This document shows positions 17,726 through 26,358 of a DNA stretch of 64,000 nucleotides, piece after piece. The notes under the pieces are model-generated. The model was not told the origin of the DNA. It saw only the letters and a list, made by a program, of their open reading frames with translations, and ran no database searches. The position numbers and the translations under genes are program-made. The DNA comes from Gammaproteobacteria bacterium (GTDB lineage Bacteria; Pseudomonadota; Gammaproteobacteria; JAABTG01): NCBI GenBank assembly GCA_034522055.1, contig JAXHLS010000002.1, forward strand, positions 2,933,549-2,997,548, written 5' to 3'. Positions within the stretch are counted from its first letter, which is position 1. Each line of letters opens with the position of its first letter.

Positions 17726-17883
17726 TCCGTGCCAAAGGAATGGGTGGTGGGGGTGCTGTGTAGGTCGGACTGTAGGTCGGGCTTCAGTAGGGTAGGTTGG
17801 GGTGAGGAACGAACCCCAACATCAACACTGATCCCAGGCGTCGGTAACTCATGGGGCCACCGCGTCGATGCCAGGCACCGCCG

Positions 17884-18258
17884 ATGATTGCTCCCCGTAG
17901 GCTGCTGCGGTGGGCCGAGGTTACCACCGCCCTCGCGCTCGTCGCCATCTTCGCCGCGGTGGTGGCCTCGGCCTTGCAGGACGCGCGCTTCGAGGTGGTG
18001 AACGCCAGCGGTGAGGTGGCGGAGGTCACGGCGCTGTGGCGCGATCGGCGGCGGGAACTCGGTCGCGTCGCCCCGGGCCAGCGTCTCGGCTTCACGGTCG
18101 ACGACGAGGGGGGCATGGCCTTCGCGGCTCGTTTTCCATCGGGGCGGACCCTGGCCAGCGAGCCCGTTTACTTCACCGACGGCACCGCCGTAATCGTCAC
18201 CGTGGGGGATGGCGGCATGGACGTCCGGCATGACTTTGACGGCGCGCCGGCGGATTGA
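17884..18258 (+). CDS. Hypothetical membrane-anchored protein
   Basis: A 124-residue protein with one N-terminal transmembrane helix (AEVTTALALVAIFAAVVASAL) and a periplasmic part that is probably mostly beta. I do not recognise the family. ATG at 17884 is preferred because it places the helix close to the N terminus; a start at 17851 would add eleven residues. There is no clear ribosome site. It lies after the TonB operon but is separated by repeats, so it need not be functionally linked. Confidence 0.5.
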   Translation: MIAPRRLLRWAEVTTALALVAIFAAVVASALQDARFEVVNASGEVAEVTALWRDRRRELGRVAPGQRLGFTVDDEGGMAFAARFPSGRTLASEPVYFTDGTAVIVTVGDGGMDVRHDFDGAPAD

Positions 18259-18410
18259 GACTCGGGCCGCCCCTGGCGCGGGGAGAGACCTCGGAACCCT
18301 ACGGCCTACAGGAACAGATGCAGGCGCCAGCCATCCCCGCCACCGTCCCGCACCGACTGGGTCTGAGGGCGATGGGCTGGGGGCCTCGGGGGAGGAATGG
18401 TCGCCGGGTG

Positions 18411-20496
18411 CTATGCGTCCCCGGCCTTGCCGCTACGGCCGCCCGCCAGGGCGTTGATCAGGATACCGATGGTGGTGCCGTTGTGGAGCAGGGCGCTGGC
18501 CACCGGTGACAGCCAGCCCGCCATGGCGCCGGCCAGGATGCCGGTGTTGATGCCCACCGCCAGGTTGAAGTTGGTGCGGATGAGTCCCATGGTGTGAGCG
18601 GAGAAGCGGCGGGCGTCCGCTACCGCCCCCAGGCGGTCCTCCAGCAGCACGATATCGGCGGTGGCCCGCGCGATGTCGGCGCCGCGGGGCATGGCGATGC
18701 CCACCTCGGCGGCCGCCAGGGCGGGGCCGTCGTTGACGCCGTCACCGACGAAGGCCACCCGGTGACCCTGCCGCTGCAGGGCCTCGATGACTCCCGCCTT
18801 GGCCTCCGGCTGCATCTCGGCGTGCACCTCGTCGAGGCCGAGTTCCGCGCCCAGGGCCTCGGCCTTGGCTCGCTGATCACCGGTGATCATTATCAGCCGC
18901 TCCACCCCCAGGGCGCCGCAGGCGTGTCAGGGCGGCGGCGGCCTCGGCGCGCAGGGTGTCCCGCAGTGCCACCAGCCCCAGGGGCTCGCCCGCGCTGCCC
19001 ACGTAGAGCAGGGTCTTGCCGGCCTCTTCGAGGCCGTCGATGAGGGGCTGGTGGGGGGCGAAGGAGAGGCCCTCGTGTTCCTCCAGGTAGTGGCGGCTGC
19101 CGATGACCACCCGCTCGCCGCGCACCTCGGCGGACATGCCATGGGCCACCAGGTAATCCACCTCGCCGTGAGTGATATGCTGCAGGTCCCGCTCGCGGGC
19201 GGCGTCCACCACCGCCCTGGCCACGGGATGGCTGGCATGCTCCTCCACCGACGCCACCAGGGCCAGCAGATCCCCTGCGGTGCACCCGGCATCCGGCGCC
19301 ACCACCTCCACGTCGGTGACTGCCAGCTCGCTGTGGGTGAGGGTGCCGGTCTTGTCGAACACCACCGTGTCCACCGCGGCCAGGTGTTCCATGGCCTGGC
19401 CGCCGCGGATCAGCACGCCGTGACGGGCGGCCTGGTACATGCCGGACTTGAAGGCCACCGGGGTGCCCAGCTTGAGCGCGCAGGAGTAGTCCACCAGGAA
19501 CACCGATTCGAGTCGCGTGAGGTCCCGGGTGAGGGCATACACCAGGCCGCCGGTGATGAGGGTCAGGTAGACCCGCCGGTCCGCCAGGTCGTCGGCCATG
19601 CGCTGGGTCTCGGAGCGTTTCTCCAGGGACTCCTGGATGAACCGGGAGATGCGGGCGGTGGTGGTCTCCGCGCCCACCTGGGTGGCCTCGACCACCACCC
19701 GCCCCTCCTCGATGACCGAGCCGGCCACCACGCGCCTGGGTGCCTCCTTGCGCACCGGGGCGTCCTCGCCGGTGACGGCGGACTGGTTGACCAGGGCCAC
19801 GCCCGCCACCACCCGGCCGTCCACCACCACCGTCTCGCCCACGCCTACGGTCACCCGCTCCCCCTCGCGCACCTCGTCGCCGGCCACCTGCACCAGTACC
19901 CCGTCCCGTTCCACCCAGGCCATGGCGGGCTCGGGCCGCAGCAGCCGGTCCGACTGGCGCTCGGTGCGCTGCTCCAGGTACTCCCCCAGGGCCAGCAGCA
20001 GATCGGTGATGGTAGCCGTGTAGACCTGGCCCCGAGCCGCCGACAGGCCCACCGCCAGGGCATCCAGCACCTCCACCTTGACGCCGCGATGCACCAGGGT
20101 GTCGGCGCCCCTGGCGAGGGTGGAGCCCACGGTGGCGAAGGTGAGCAGGCGCTGGGCCGGGGGCGGCAGGAAGGGCAGCAGCAACAGGCTCGTGGCGGCG
20201 CCGAGGATGGGCGCCATGCCGGCCTCCGATCCACGTCCCGGCGGCGTTGCCGGCGCCTCCGGCGGGCCATAGGCCGCCAGTCGCGCGCGGATGGTGGCCG
20301 TCAGGTCCAGGTGCGGCGGATACTCCACCACCAGGGAGCGGGCGCCGCGGTTGACCCGCACCCGCTCCACCCCCGGCACGGTCTCCATCCAGGTCTCGAG
20401 CAGACGGGGATCGGTGGAGGGCTCCGCCAGTAGTGGCACCCGGAGCCGCAGGCGTCCGGGGACCTCGTGAACCACGCTGCAGTCGCCACCAGCCAT
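18411..20496 (-). pseudogene. CtpC-like P-type metal ATPase, frameshifted
   Basis: Two overlapping minus-strand frames together make one P1B-type ATPase of about 690 residues. The upstream part (20496-18877) has an N-terminal HMA-like domain without CxxC (HEVPGRLRLRVPLL), a CtpC-like membrane motif DYSCALKLGTPV in place of CPC, and the phosphorylation motif DKTGTLTH. The downstream part (18905-18411) carries MITGDQ and GDGVNDGPAL and the last helices. They are joined by a one-base shift at about 18912-18918 (GGGCGCCGCAGG). CtpC relatives are linked to manganese or zinc. It ends the feo cluster. Either the gene is broken or this is a sequencing error. Confidence 0.85.
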
Positions 20497-20499
20497 GAT

Positions 20500-20712
20500 C
20501 TAGCGCCGGCCGAGACCCAGGGCCCGCCCCACCACGTAGAGCAGGGCGGCGCCCGCCGCCAAGCCCACCACGAGGCGGTCGGCCTTGATGGGGGCATGGT
20601 GGCCGTGCGGTGGCCGGGCGCCGCCCAGATGCAGGGAATGGGGCGTCGGCCGCGCCGGGCCGCGGCGCGGGAACAGGACGCGGACCTCGGGACTAGCTCC
20701 CTGCCGTGTCAT
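20500..20712 (-). CDS. Small membrane protein before the P-type ATPase
   Basis: A 70-residue ORF with a His-containing N-terminal half (PPHGHHAPIKA) and one C-terminal transmembrane helix (LVVGLAAGAALLYVVGRALG). It ends 4 bp before the ATPase start, so co-expression is likely. Small membrane proteins are commonly encoded beside HMA-containing ATPases, but the role is unknown. The exact start is uncertain because there is no strong ribosome site. Confidence 0.5.
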   Translation of the reverse strand: MTRQGASPEVRVLFPRRGPARPTPHSLHLGGARPPHGHHAPIKADRLVVGLAAGAALLYVVGRALGLGRR

Positions 20713-20925
20713 CGCTCTTTACCGCTTCCGCCGCCCGCAACCCCGCTTCGGCATCCTGAAAACGCTCTTTCAACTCCTCCGTGCCCCCCTGGATGAGGGA
20801 CCACAGTTTCACCGCACCCTTGATGGCGTTGCGCTGCACCGTCTCGTTGGTCAGCAGGTAGGCGGCAGCCGTCCCGGCACGTGGTGGACGATGGTGATGA
20901 AACGCCGGAGGTGAAGCAGATCCTG
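20695..20925 (-). pseudogene. Fused remains of an HMA-like protein and a glycine-zipper protein
   Basis: Read on the minus strand, LDPQDLLHLRRFITIVHHVP starts like a small HMA-type protein of the HVPGRLR family, then stops in frame. A base shift at the GGACGGCTGCC junction opens a second frame with TAAAYLLTNETVQRN and KGAVKLWSLIQGGTEELKER, as in small membrane proteins found in such clusters. An internal deletion seems to have merged two genes out of frame. An intact relative of the first half is the gene at 24323. Confidence 0.6.
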
Positions 20926-20948
20926 GGGGTCCAATGGTCGAGCAGTTT

Positions 20949-21176
20949 TCAGTTCCGGTCGTCCACGTATTCGTAGACATCCATGGGGCCCAGGTCGCAC
21001 TTGTTGCAACCGGCGGTGCACTGGCCGGGCGGCAGGTGGCGGACCCGGCCCTTGCGCTCCAGTACCGCCAGCATGCCGCGCAGGGCATCGGTGTCGGTAT
21101 CGAAACGGTAGGCCATGTCCTGGAGGGTCACCCGCCTGTGCTCGGCCAGGTAGCGACGCAGCTCGGAGAGGATCAT
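20949..21176 (-). CDS. feoC: Ferrous iron transport protein C
   Basis: FeoC is a small winged-helix protein that accompanies FeoB and carries an iron-sulfur-type cysteine cluster. This copy has 75 residues. The N-terminal helix-turn-helix is MILSELRRYLAEHRRVTLQD and MAYRFDTDTDALRGMLAVL. The cysteine cluster is CTAGCNKC near residues 53-60. It lies 61 bp downstream of feoB in the same direction. The family either tunes FeoB stability or senses iron/oxygen. Confidence 0.85.
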   Translation of the reverse strand: MILSELRRYLAEHRRVTLQDMAYRFDTDTDALRGMLAVLERKGRVRHLPPGQCTAGCNKCDLGPMDVYEYVDDRN

Positions 21177-21237
21177 GGGCGTCCCATCCCGCCCGACGCA
21201 TGGGCCGCCACGCTTCCGGCCTCCCGCGACGCCGCCA

Positions 21238-23580
21238 TCAGGCCCGGCCCTCCGTGACCGCCACCAGCCGGCCCTTCTCCCGCATGCCCCACCAGCGCAG
21301 GGCCAGCACCACCGCCGTCCATGCCGCCAGCATCGCGCCGATCCAGGCCAGGGAGGCGGCGGGGTGGCGGCTGAAGACGGCCGCCTGATAGAAGATGGTG
21401 GCAGCGGCGTAGGCCATGCCCGTGGTCCAGGCGGCCACGAACAGGGTCCAGCCGGAGCCCGATTCCCTGTAGATGGCCGCCAGGGCCGCGGTGCAGGGGA
21501 AATAGAGCAGGATGAACAGCAGATAGGCGAAGGCCCCGGCGGCGCCGTCGAAACGGGCCGCCATGGCGCCGAAGGTGGTGCCGTCCACCCCCAATGATCC
21601 GGCGGCCGCATCGGTGCTGGAGATATCGCCCACGGAGATCCCGAGGGGATCTGTCCAGGTGGTCAGGGCGGCGGCCAGGTTCTCCGGTACGCTGAGGAAG
21701 GCCGCCGACAGGCCGCCTCCCAGGCTGAAGCCCTCCTCCTCCGCGACGGCCTCCCCGGCGGCGAGGGCGTCCGCCCGCCCGAGGGCGGTGTACATGGAGT
21801 CCAGGGTGCCCACCACCGCCTCCTTGGCGAGCACGCCGGTGAAGATCCCCACCGCCGCGGGCCAGTTGTCGGCTTCGAGGCCCATGGGAGAGAAGGCGGG
21901 CGAGATGGTGCGGCCCACCTCGGAAAGCACCGAACTCTCGGTATTCTCGTGGCCATAGCTGCCGTCGGTGCCCATGGAGTTGAGGACGTTCAACACCAGC
22001 ACCATGGGCACGATGATGCGCCCGGCCCGGAACATGAAGCCCTTGGTGCGGTCCCAGGTGCGGATCAACACGCCCTTGACGGTGGGCAGATGGTAGGGTG
22101 GCAGCTCCATCACGAAGGGCGTGCTCTCGCCCTGAAGCAGGGTCTTCTTCATGATGAAACCGGTGAGCAGCGCCACCGCGATGCCGATGAGATAGAGCCC
22201 GAACACCACGTTCTGTCCCCCCACCGGGAAGAAGGCCGCGGCGAACAGGGCGTAGACCGGCAGGCGCGCGCCACAGGACATGAAGGGCGCCATGACGATG
22301 GTCATGATGCGGTCGCGGTGGTGCTCCAGGGTGCGGGTGGCCATGATGGCGGGCACGTTGCAGCCGAAGCCCACGATGAGGGGCACGAAGGACTTGCCGG
22401 GCAGCCCCACGGCGCGCATGAAGCGGTCCATGACGAAGGCCGCCCGGGCCATGTAGCCGGAGTCCTCAAGCACCGACAGGAACAGGTACAGGAAGGCGAT
22501 GATGGGGATGAAGGTGGCGACCACCTGGATGCCGCCGCCGATGCCGTGGGCGATGAGCACGGTGAGCCAGTCCGGAGCCCCCAGGCCGCCCATCAGTTCG
22601 GCCATGCCGTCCACCAGCAGGGTGCCGGTGAACTGATCGAAGAAGTCGATGAACGCGCCGCCGATGTTGATGGTGAACATGAACATCAGGTACATGACGG
22701 CGAGGAAGATGGGGATGCCGAGGGCGCGGTTCAGCATCACCCGGTCGATGCGGTCCGAGCGGTTGCGGGACACCTGGGCGCGGCGCGTCACCGCCCCCTG
22801 GGCCAGGGTGTTGGCGAAGCCGTAACGGCCATCCGCCAGCAGGATGTCCACGTCGTCCGCGAGGCCGGCCCGCAGTTCCGCCAGGCGTTCGGGGGAGAGG
22901 GCCGGACCGGCGAGGCGGTGGGCCAGGTCGTCACCTTCCAGCAAGCGGACGGCGAGCCAGCGCGGATCGGCGCCCGCCTCCCGGGCGGTGGCCTCGAGCC
23001 CGGGCAGCAGGGCATCGATGGCCTGCTCCAGGCTGCGGTCGTAGGTGATGGATGCGGTGGGGATGGGCGGGTCTTCGACCGCTGCCGACACCGCTTTCTT
23101 CACCGCGTCGATGCCCTCGTCGTTCACCGCCACCACCGGCACCACGGGGCATCCGAGGTCCGCCGCCAGTCGTTCCACGTCGATGTCCATGCCCAGGGTG
23201 TCGGCCGCGTCCATCATGTTGAGGGCCACCAGCAGGGGCTTGCGCATCTCCACCAACTGGGCGGTGAGATAGAGATTGCGCTCGAGGTTCGAGGCATCGA
23301 CGATGTTGATGACGAGGTTCGCTTCGTCGTCCTGAACGTAGTCCCGGGCGATCTTCTCGTCCAGAGAGACGTGCTCGTCGGTGACGTCCAGGGAATAGGT
23401 GCCGGGCAGGTCGACGACCTCGAATTCGGCGCCATCGTGACGGTAGTGGCCGGTCTTGCGTTCCACCGTGACGCCCGGCCAGTTGCCCACCCGCTGGCGG
23501 GCGCCGGTGAGGGCGTTGAACAGGGTGGTCTTGCCACAGTTGGGGTTGCCCACCACTCCGATGGTGTACCTCTTTTCCAT
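21238..23580 (-). CDS. feoB: Ferrous iron transporter B
   Basis: This 780-residue inner-membrane protein imports Fe2+. The N-terminal G domain has the G1 motif GNPNCGKT at residues 11-18, G3 DLPGTYSL and G4 NMMD. A GDI-like region and the membrane core follow, with two Gate motifs and conserved cysteines (GFGCNVPAIMATRTLE, FMSCGARLPVYALF). Length and order are normal. The start at 23580 overlaps the feoA stop by one base (TAATG). Confidence 0.97.
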   Translation of the reverse strand: MEKRYTIGVVGNPNCGKTTLFNALTGARQRVGNWPGVTVERKTGHYRHDGAEFEVVDLPGTYSLDVTDEHVSLDEKIARDYVQDDEANLVINIVDASNLERNLYLTAQLVEMRKPLLVALNMMDAADTLGMDIDVERLAADLGCPVVPVVAVNDEGIDAVKKAVSAAVEDPPIPTASITYDRSLEQAIDALLPGLEATAREAGADPRWLAVRLLEGDDLAHRLAGPALSPERLAELRAGLADDVDILLADGRYGFANTLAQGAVTRRAQVSRNRSDRIDRVMLNRALGIPIFLAVMYLMFMFTINIGGAFIDFFDQFTGTLLVDGMAELMGGLGAPDWLTVLIAHGIGGGIQVVATFIPIIAFLYLFLSVLEDSGYMARAAFVMDRFMRAVGLPGKSFVPLIVGFGCNVPAIMATRTLEHHRDRIMTIVMAPFMSCGARLPVYALFAAAFFPVGGQNVVFGLYLIGIAVALLTGFIMKKTLLQGESTPFVMELPPYHLPTVKGVLIRTWDRTKGFMFRAGRIIVPMVLVLNVLNSMGTDGSYGHENTESSVLSEVGRTISPAFSPMGLEADNWPAAVGIFTGVLAKEAVVGTLDSMYTALGRADALAAGEAVAEEEGFSLGGGLSAAFLSVPENLAAALTTWTDPLGISVGDISSTDAAAGSLGVDGTTFGAMAARFDGAAGAFAYLLFILLYFPCTAALAAIYRESGSGWTLFVAAWTTGMAYAAATIFYQAAVFSRHPAASLAWIGAMLAAWTAVVLALRWWGMREKGRLVAVTEGRA

Positions 23581-23807
23581 TACCCTCTCTCCACTCTCAG
23601 GGCGGTCGCCTCGGCCCGCCGCAGACTCAGTTTGAAGCCCCGCACCTGAAGTTCCACGGGATCACCCATGGGAGCGATGCGGGTGATCCGAAACGGCGTA
23701 CCGGGGGTGAGCCCCATGGCCAGCAGTTTCTTGCGGTAGGCGCGTGTGCCTTCCGCGAAGCCGGCCACGCGACCGGATTCTCCGACGGACATATCATCGA
23801 GCGTCAT
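23580..23807 (-). CDS. feoA: Ferrous iron transport protein A, copy 1
   Basis: FeoA proteins are about 75-residue SH3-like domains that modulate FeoB. This copy has 75 residues from the ATG at 23807, which follows GAGGAGTGACTCC. It contains the usual AMGLTPGTPFRI and GDPVELQVRGFKLSLRR motifs. It is immediately upstream of feoB and overlaps its start. Confidence 0.93.
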   Translation of the reverse strand: MTLDDMSVGESGRVAGFAEGTRAYRKKLLAMGLTPGTPFRITRIAPMGDPVELQVRGFKLSLRRAEATALRVERG

Positions 23808-23842
23808 GGAGTCACTCCTCGGATTGCCCGGCGGCTCCCCCC

Positions 23843-24085
23843 TCATGCGGGTACCACCAGGACCTTCATGGCCATGCCGCCGCCTATGGCGAGGCGTCCG
23901 GCGCCGCGCGACACCACCAGGCCGCTGCCCTGGCGCTGGATCACGGTGATTTCGGTGCCCACGTTGAGCCCGAGTTCGGTGAGCCGGCCATCGAGGTTGC
24001 GGCCCGCACGCAGGGCGTGGATGCGGACTCGCTGGCCCTCCGCGGCCATGGCGAGGGCGAAGGGTTTTTCTGAGCCGTGAGTCAT
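23843..24085 (-). CDS. feoA: Ferrous iron transport protein A, copy 2
   Basis: A second FeoA, first gene of the minus-strand operon. From the ATG at 24085 it is 80 residues, with ELGLNVGTEITVIQRQG and GRLAIGGGMAMKVLV as family landmarks. An ATG at 24133 would add 16 residues; neither has a strong ribosome site. The Fur-type box at 24154-24172 is 69 bp upstream. Two FeoA copies before FeoB are seen in several proteobacteria. Confidence 0.88.
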   Translation of the reverse strand: MTHGSEKPFALAMAAEGQRVRIHALRAGRNLDGRLTELGLNVGTEITVIQRQGSGLVVSRGAGRLAIGGGMAMKVLVVPA

Positions 24086-24153
24086 CGCCGCTGGTGCGCT
24101 GGGAAAGGAGTCGCCTGGGGGTTGCTGGAGCATATATTAACTACCATAGCAGG

Positions 24154-24172
24154 AATGAGAACGATTCCGCTT
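24154..24172. promoter_or_regulatory. Fur-type box, feo operon side
   Basis: AATGAGAACGATTCCGCTT keeps a full left half of the Fur pattern and a partial right half. It is the likely operator for the minus-strand feoA-feoA-feoB-feoC operon. Confidence 0.6.
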
Positions 24173-24244
24173 TGATTTATATCAAGCGTCGGTGGGTGTG
24201 GGCAGAGGGACGGGTTTGGGACGGCGGGTGCCATGGAAGGAGCG

Positions 24245-24263
24245 CATGAGAACGATTTGCATT
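24245..24263. promoter_or_regulatory. Fur-type box, HMA gene side
   Basis: CATGAGAACGATTTGCATT resembles the Fur pattern and lies 60 bp before the plus-strand gene at 24323. With the site at 24154 it makes a divergent, doubly operated region. Confidence 0.55.
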
Positions 24264-24322
24264 CCATAACGCGATCGATATACTTTCGGCATGACAGGCC
24301 AGCAGCCCCGGAGGGCATTCCC

Positions 24323-24676
24323 ATGAGTCATTATATTCACCATGTACCCGGCCGCTTGCGCGTGCGGTCCAAGGCCTTTCGCTGTAATCAGGGAATCGTC
24401 GAGGGGGTCGAACGGGAGTTGCGCGCCCTCGAGGGCGTGCAGGCCGTGCGACACAACCACCGCAACGGCAGCCTGACGGTGCAATATGATGCGGCCACGG
24501 ATGCCGGGCGCAGGTTGTTCGAGGTGCTGGCTAACGCGGGTTGTATCGCGGTCGCCGAGGCGAGGCACCAGGGCGGCGAGGGCATGGCGGCGGCCTTCGG
24601 GCGGGCCATGGTGTCCGCTCTGGCCCAGCAGACGGTGGCGCGCTCGTTCAGTACCCTGGCGGCAGTGCTGCGTTGA
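24323..24676 (+). CDS. HMA-like small protein of the HVPGRLR family
   Basis: A 117-residue protein starting MSHYIHHVPGRLRVRSKAF, the hallmark of small HMA-type domains that occur with P-type ATPases and Feo genes. No CxxC is present, so classical HMA metal binding is not expected. The start is the ATG at 24323, after GGAGGG. It is divergent from feoA and behind its own Fur-type box. It may take part in iron handling, or in handling the metal moved by the nearby ATPase. A hairpin terminator follows. Confidence 0.65.
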   Translation: MSHYIHHVPGRLRVRSKAFRCNQGIVEGVERELRALEGVQAVRHNHRNGSLTVQYDAATDAGRRLFEVLANAGCIAVAEARHQGGEGMAAAFGRAMVSALAQQTVARSFSTLAAVLR

Positions 24677-24690
24677 GATAAGGTCGGAAA

Positions 24691-24714
24691 ACCGGGCCTC
24701 CCGCAAGGCCCGGT
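24691..24714 (+). terminator. Hairpin terminator candidate
   Basis: ACCGGGCCT and AGGCCCGGT form a perfect 9-bp stem with a six-base loop 15 bp after the HMA-like gene. The 3' flank is TGTGTGTGTAT rather than a pure T tract. Confidence 0.6.
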
Positions 24715-24850
24715 GTGTGTGTATCTTCCCTGGAGACCGGGTCGGGATCCGGTGTCTTAACCTCTCCCCTCCGGATCGTTACCATGGCGGTCGTGAATCC
24801 CACGATCTTCCCTACGTGTCCTGCCTCGCCGGTACCCCGGTTCCCCCGTC

Positions 24851-25861
24851 GTGGCTAAACCCATTCCGGCCAATCTGATCATGGGATTCCTCGGTGTCGG
24901 CAAGACCACCGCCATCCGCGGCTTGCTCGAGCGCCATCCGGCCGGGGAGCGCTGGGCGGTGCTGGTGAACGAATTCGGCCAGGTGGGGATCGACGAACAG
25001 TTGCTGGCGCCCGGTGGGGTGGCCGTGAAGCAGGTGCCCGGGGGGTGCCTGTGTTGTGTCAGCTCGGCGGCCTTCGGCGCCGGCCTGGTTCAACTGCTGC
25101 GGGAGCACCGGCCCCATCGCGTCCTCATCGAGCCCAGTGGCATCGGCCATCCCACCCAGGTAATCCACCAGCTTAGCGGCGACGACTTCGCCTCCGCTCT
25201 GGAACTGCGGGCCAGCATCACCCTGGTGGATGCGCGCAAGCTTGCGGACGACCGCTATACGACGCATCCGGCGTTCATCGACCAACTGGAGCTGGCGGAC
25301 GTGGTGGTGGGCAATAAGCTGGATGCCTATGAAGCGGTCGATCGTGAGCGTTTCACCGATAAGGCGCGCGCCTTCGATCCGCCCAAGCAGGCGGTGATGA
25401 TGGTGGAGCAGGGGCGCTTCCCGCTGGAATTGCTGGACGCCCCGCGCCTGGTTCGTCATGGACGTTTCCCCGCGGCTCACGCCCACCATCTTCACGGGGA
25501 CGGGACGGACACCGACTGCGCCCGGCCCGCGGACGATGACGGATGGCTGCGGGTCGAAGGCGTGGCTGCAGACGCCCACAGCGTGGGATGGCGCATCCGT
25601 GATGCCGTTCGTTTTCGGCGTGCCGGGCTCGAGGCGTGGCTCTCGGGGCTGGCCGGACATCGGGTGAAGGGCGTGGTGGCGACGGATGCCGGATGGCTGG
25701 CGGTGAACCTGGCCGATGGGGTCCTGAAGATGACGCCGGCGGGCGGCGCGGCGGAGAGCCGGCTGGAGGTTATCGCCTTCGGCACCCGTCTCGATGCGGG
25801 CGCCCTGGATCGCGCCCTGCGGCGCTGCGCCGCGGGTCACACTGCCGAACCTCGGACCTGA
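24851..25861 (+). CDS. COG0523 GTPase, putative zinc chaperone
   Basis: A 336-residue G3E-family GTPase. Walker A is GFLGVGKTT (residues 12-20). The metal-binding motif GCLCC is at 65-69 and the guanine-specificity segment is VVGNKLD. A short His cluster (HAHHLHGDG) lies near residue 210. COG0523 proteins deliver zinc or other metals to target proteins, and several are Zur-regulated. The nearby zrgA and DUF1826 genes, partners often found with COG0523 proteins in predicted Zur regulons, support a zinc role. The start is GTG at 24851, with no clear ribosome site. Confidence 0.85.
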   Translation: MAKPIPANLIMGFLGVGKTTAIRGLLERHPAGERWAVLVNEFGQVGIDEQLLAPGGVAVKQVPGGCLCCVSSAAFGAGLVQLLREHRPHRVLIEPSGIGHPTQVIHQLSGDDFASALELRASITLVDARKLADDRYTTHPAFIDQLELADVVVGNKLDAYEAVDRERFTDKARAFDPPKQAVMMVEQGRFPLELLDAPRLVRHGRFPAAHAHHLHGDGTDTDCARPADDDGWLRVEGVAADAHSVGWRIRDAVRFRRAGLEAWLSGLAGHRVKGVVATDAGWLAVNLADGVLKMTPAGGAAESRLEVIAFGTRLDAGALDRALRRCAAGHTAEPRT

Positions 25862-26358
25862 CTACACACCGCGCACGTGGCGTTCCGTGCTACGGAGGTC
25901 CATCCAGTCCGCCGATCCGGCTCCCCTATCCTGTCATTACGGCGCCGGCGAGTTCTAATCCGGCCGGTGGTACGTGCAGCGGGGATTAATGTCGGGATTA
26001 ATCCCGACCTACATCCGTGCCGCTGGAACGGACGGTGGGTGTGGCTGTAGGTCGGCTGCTCCCGGCAGCCGATGGGATCCCGGCGGGTGGCGGGTGGGAT
26101 GTCGGTTGCCAGGAGCAACGGACCTACATCCGTGCCGCTGGAACGGACGGTGGGTGTATCTACGGGCCGGGATGTCGGGATGAATCCCGACCTACATTCG
26201 TGCCGCGGGAACGAACGGTGGGGAGTGTTTGTGGGTCGGGCTTCAGCCCGACAGCCGGCGTCGGGGGGTACGACCCGGCGCGGGGGCACGGCGTGGGGCC
26301 GCGCTAACACCAGGGGTGTCGCCACCGGGAATCGGGTGGACGTGCCGTGGTGGCTAGG
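25862..26358. repeat. Gene-free spacer with REP-like palindromes
   Basis: No gene is supported. Palindromic units lie at 25989-26013 (TTAATC core variant), 26172-26196 and 26231-26254. The linker CCGTGCCGCTGGAACGGACG appears twice (26016 and 26131). Confidence 0.7.

Larger units (their letters stand above)
17449..17883. other. Gene-free spacer filled with repeats
   Basis: The spacer holds a ~130-bp hairpin element (17453-17583), an AACCACGAAAGACGCGAAA repeat (17582 on), a CTCGCCAAGATGCCAGGAAC repeat near 17657 and a REP-like palindrome at 17701-17725. The same succession of the last two recurs at 36204-36345. No coding sequence is supported. Confidence 0.7.

Noticed and set aside
18883-20433. 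Long plus-strand open frame opposite the P-type ATPase
   Set aside because: His/Gly/Gln-rich translation typical of an antisense shadow. The ATPase motifs on the other strand are decisive.
21949-23649. 566-residue plus-strand open frame opposite feoB
   Set aside because: Antisense shadow with a composition full of His, Gln and Gly. No start site or domain supports it.
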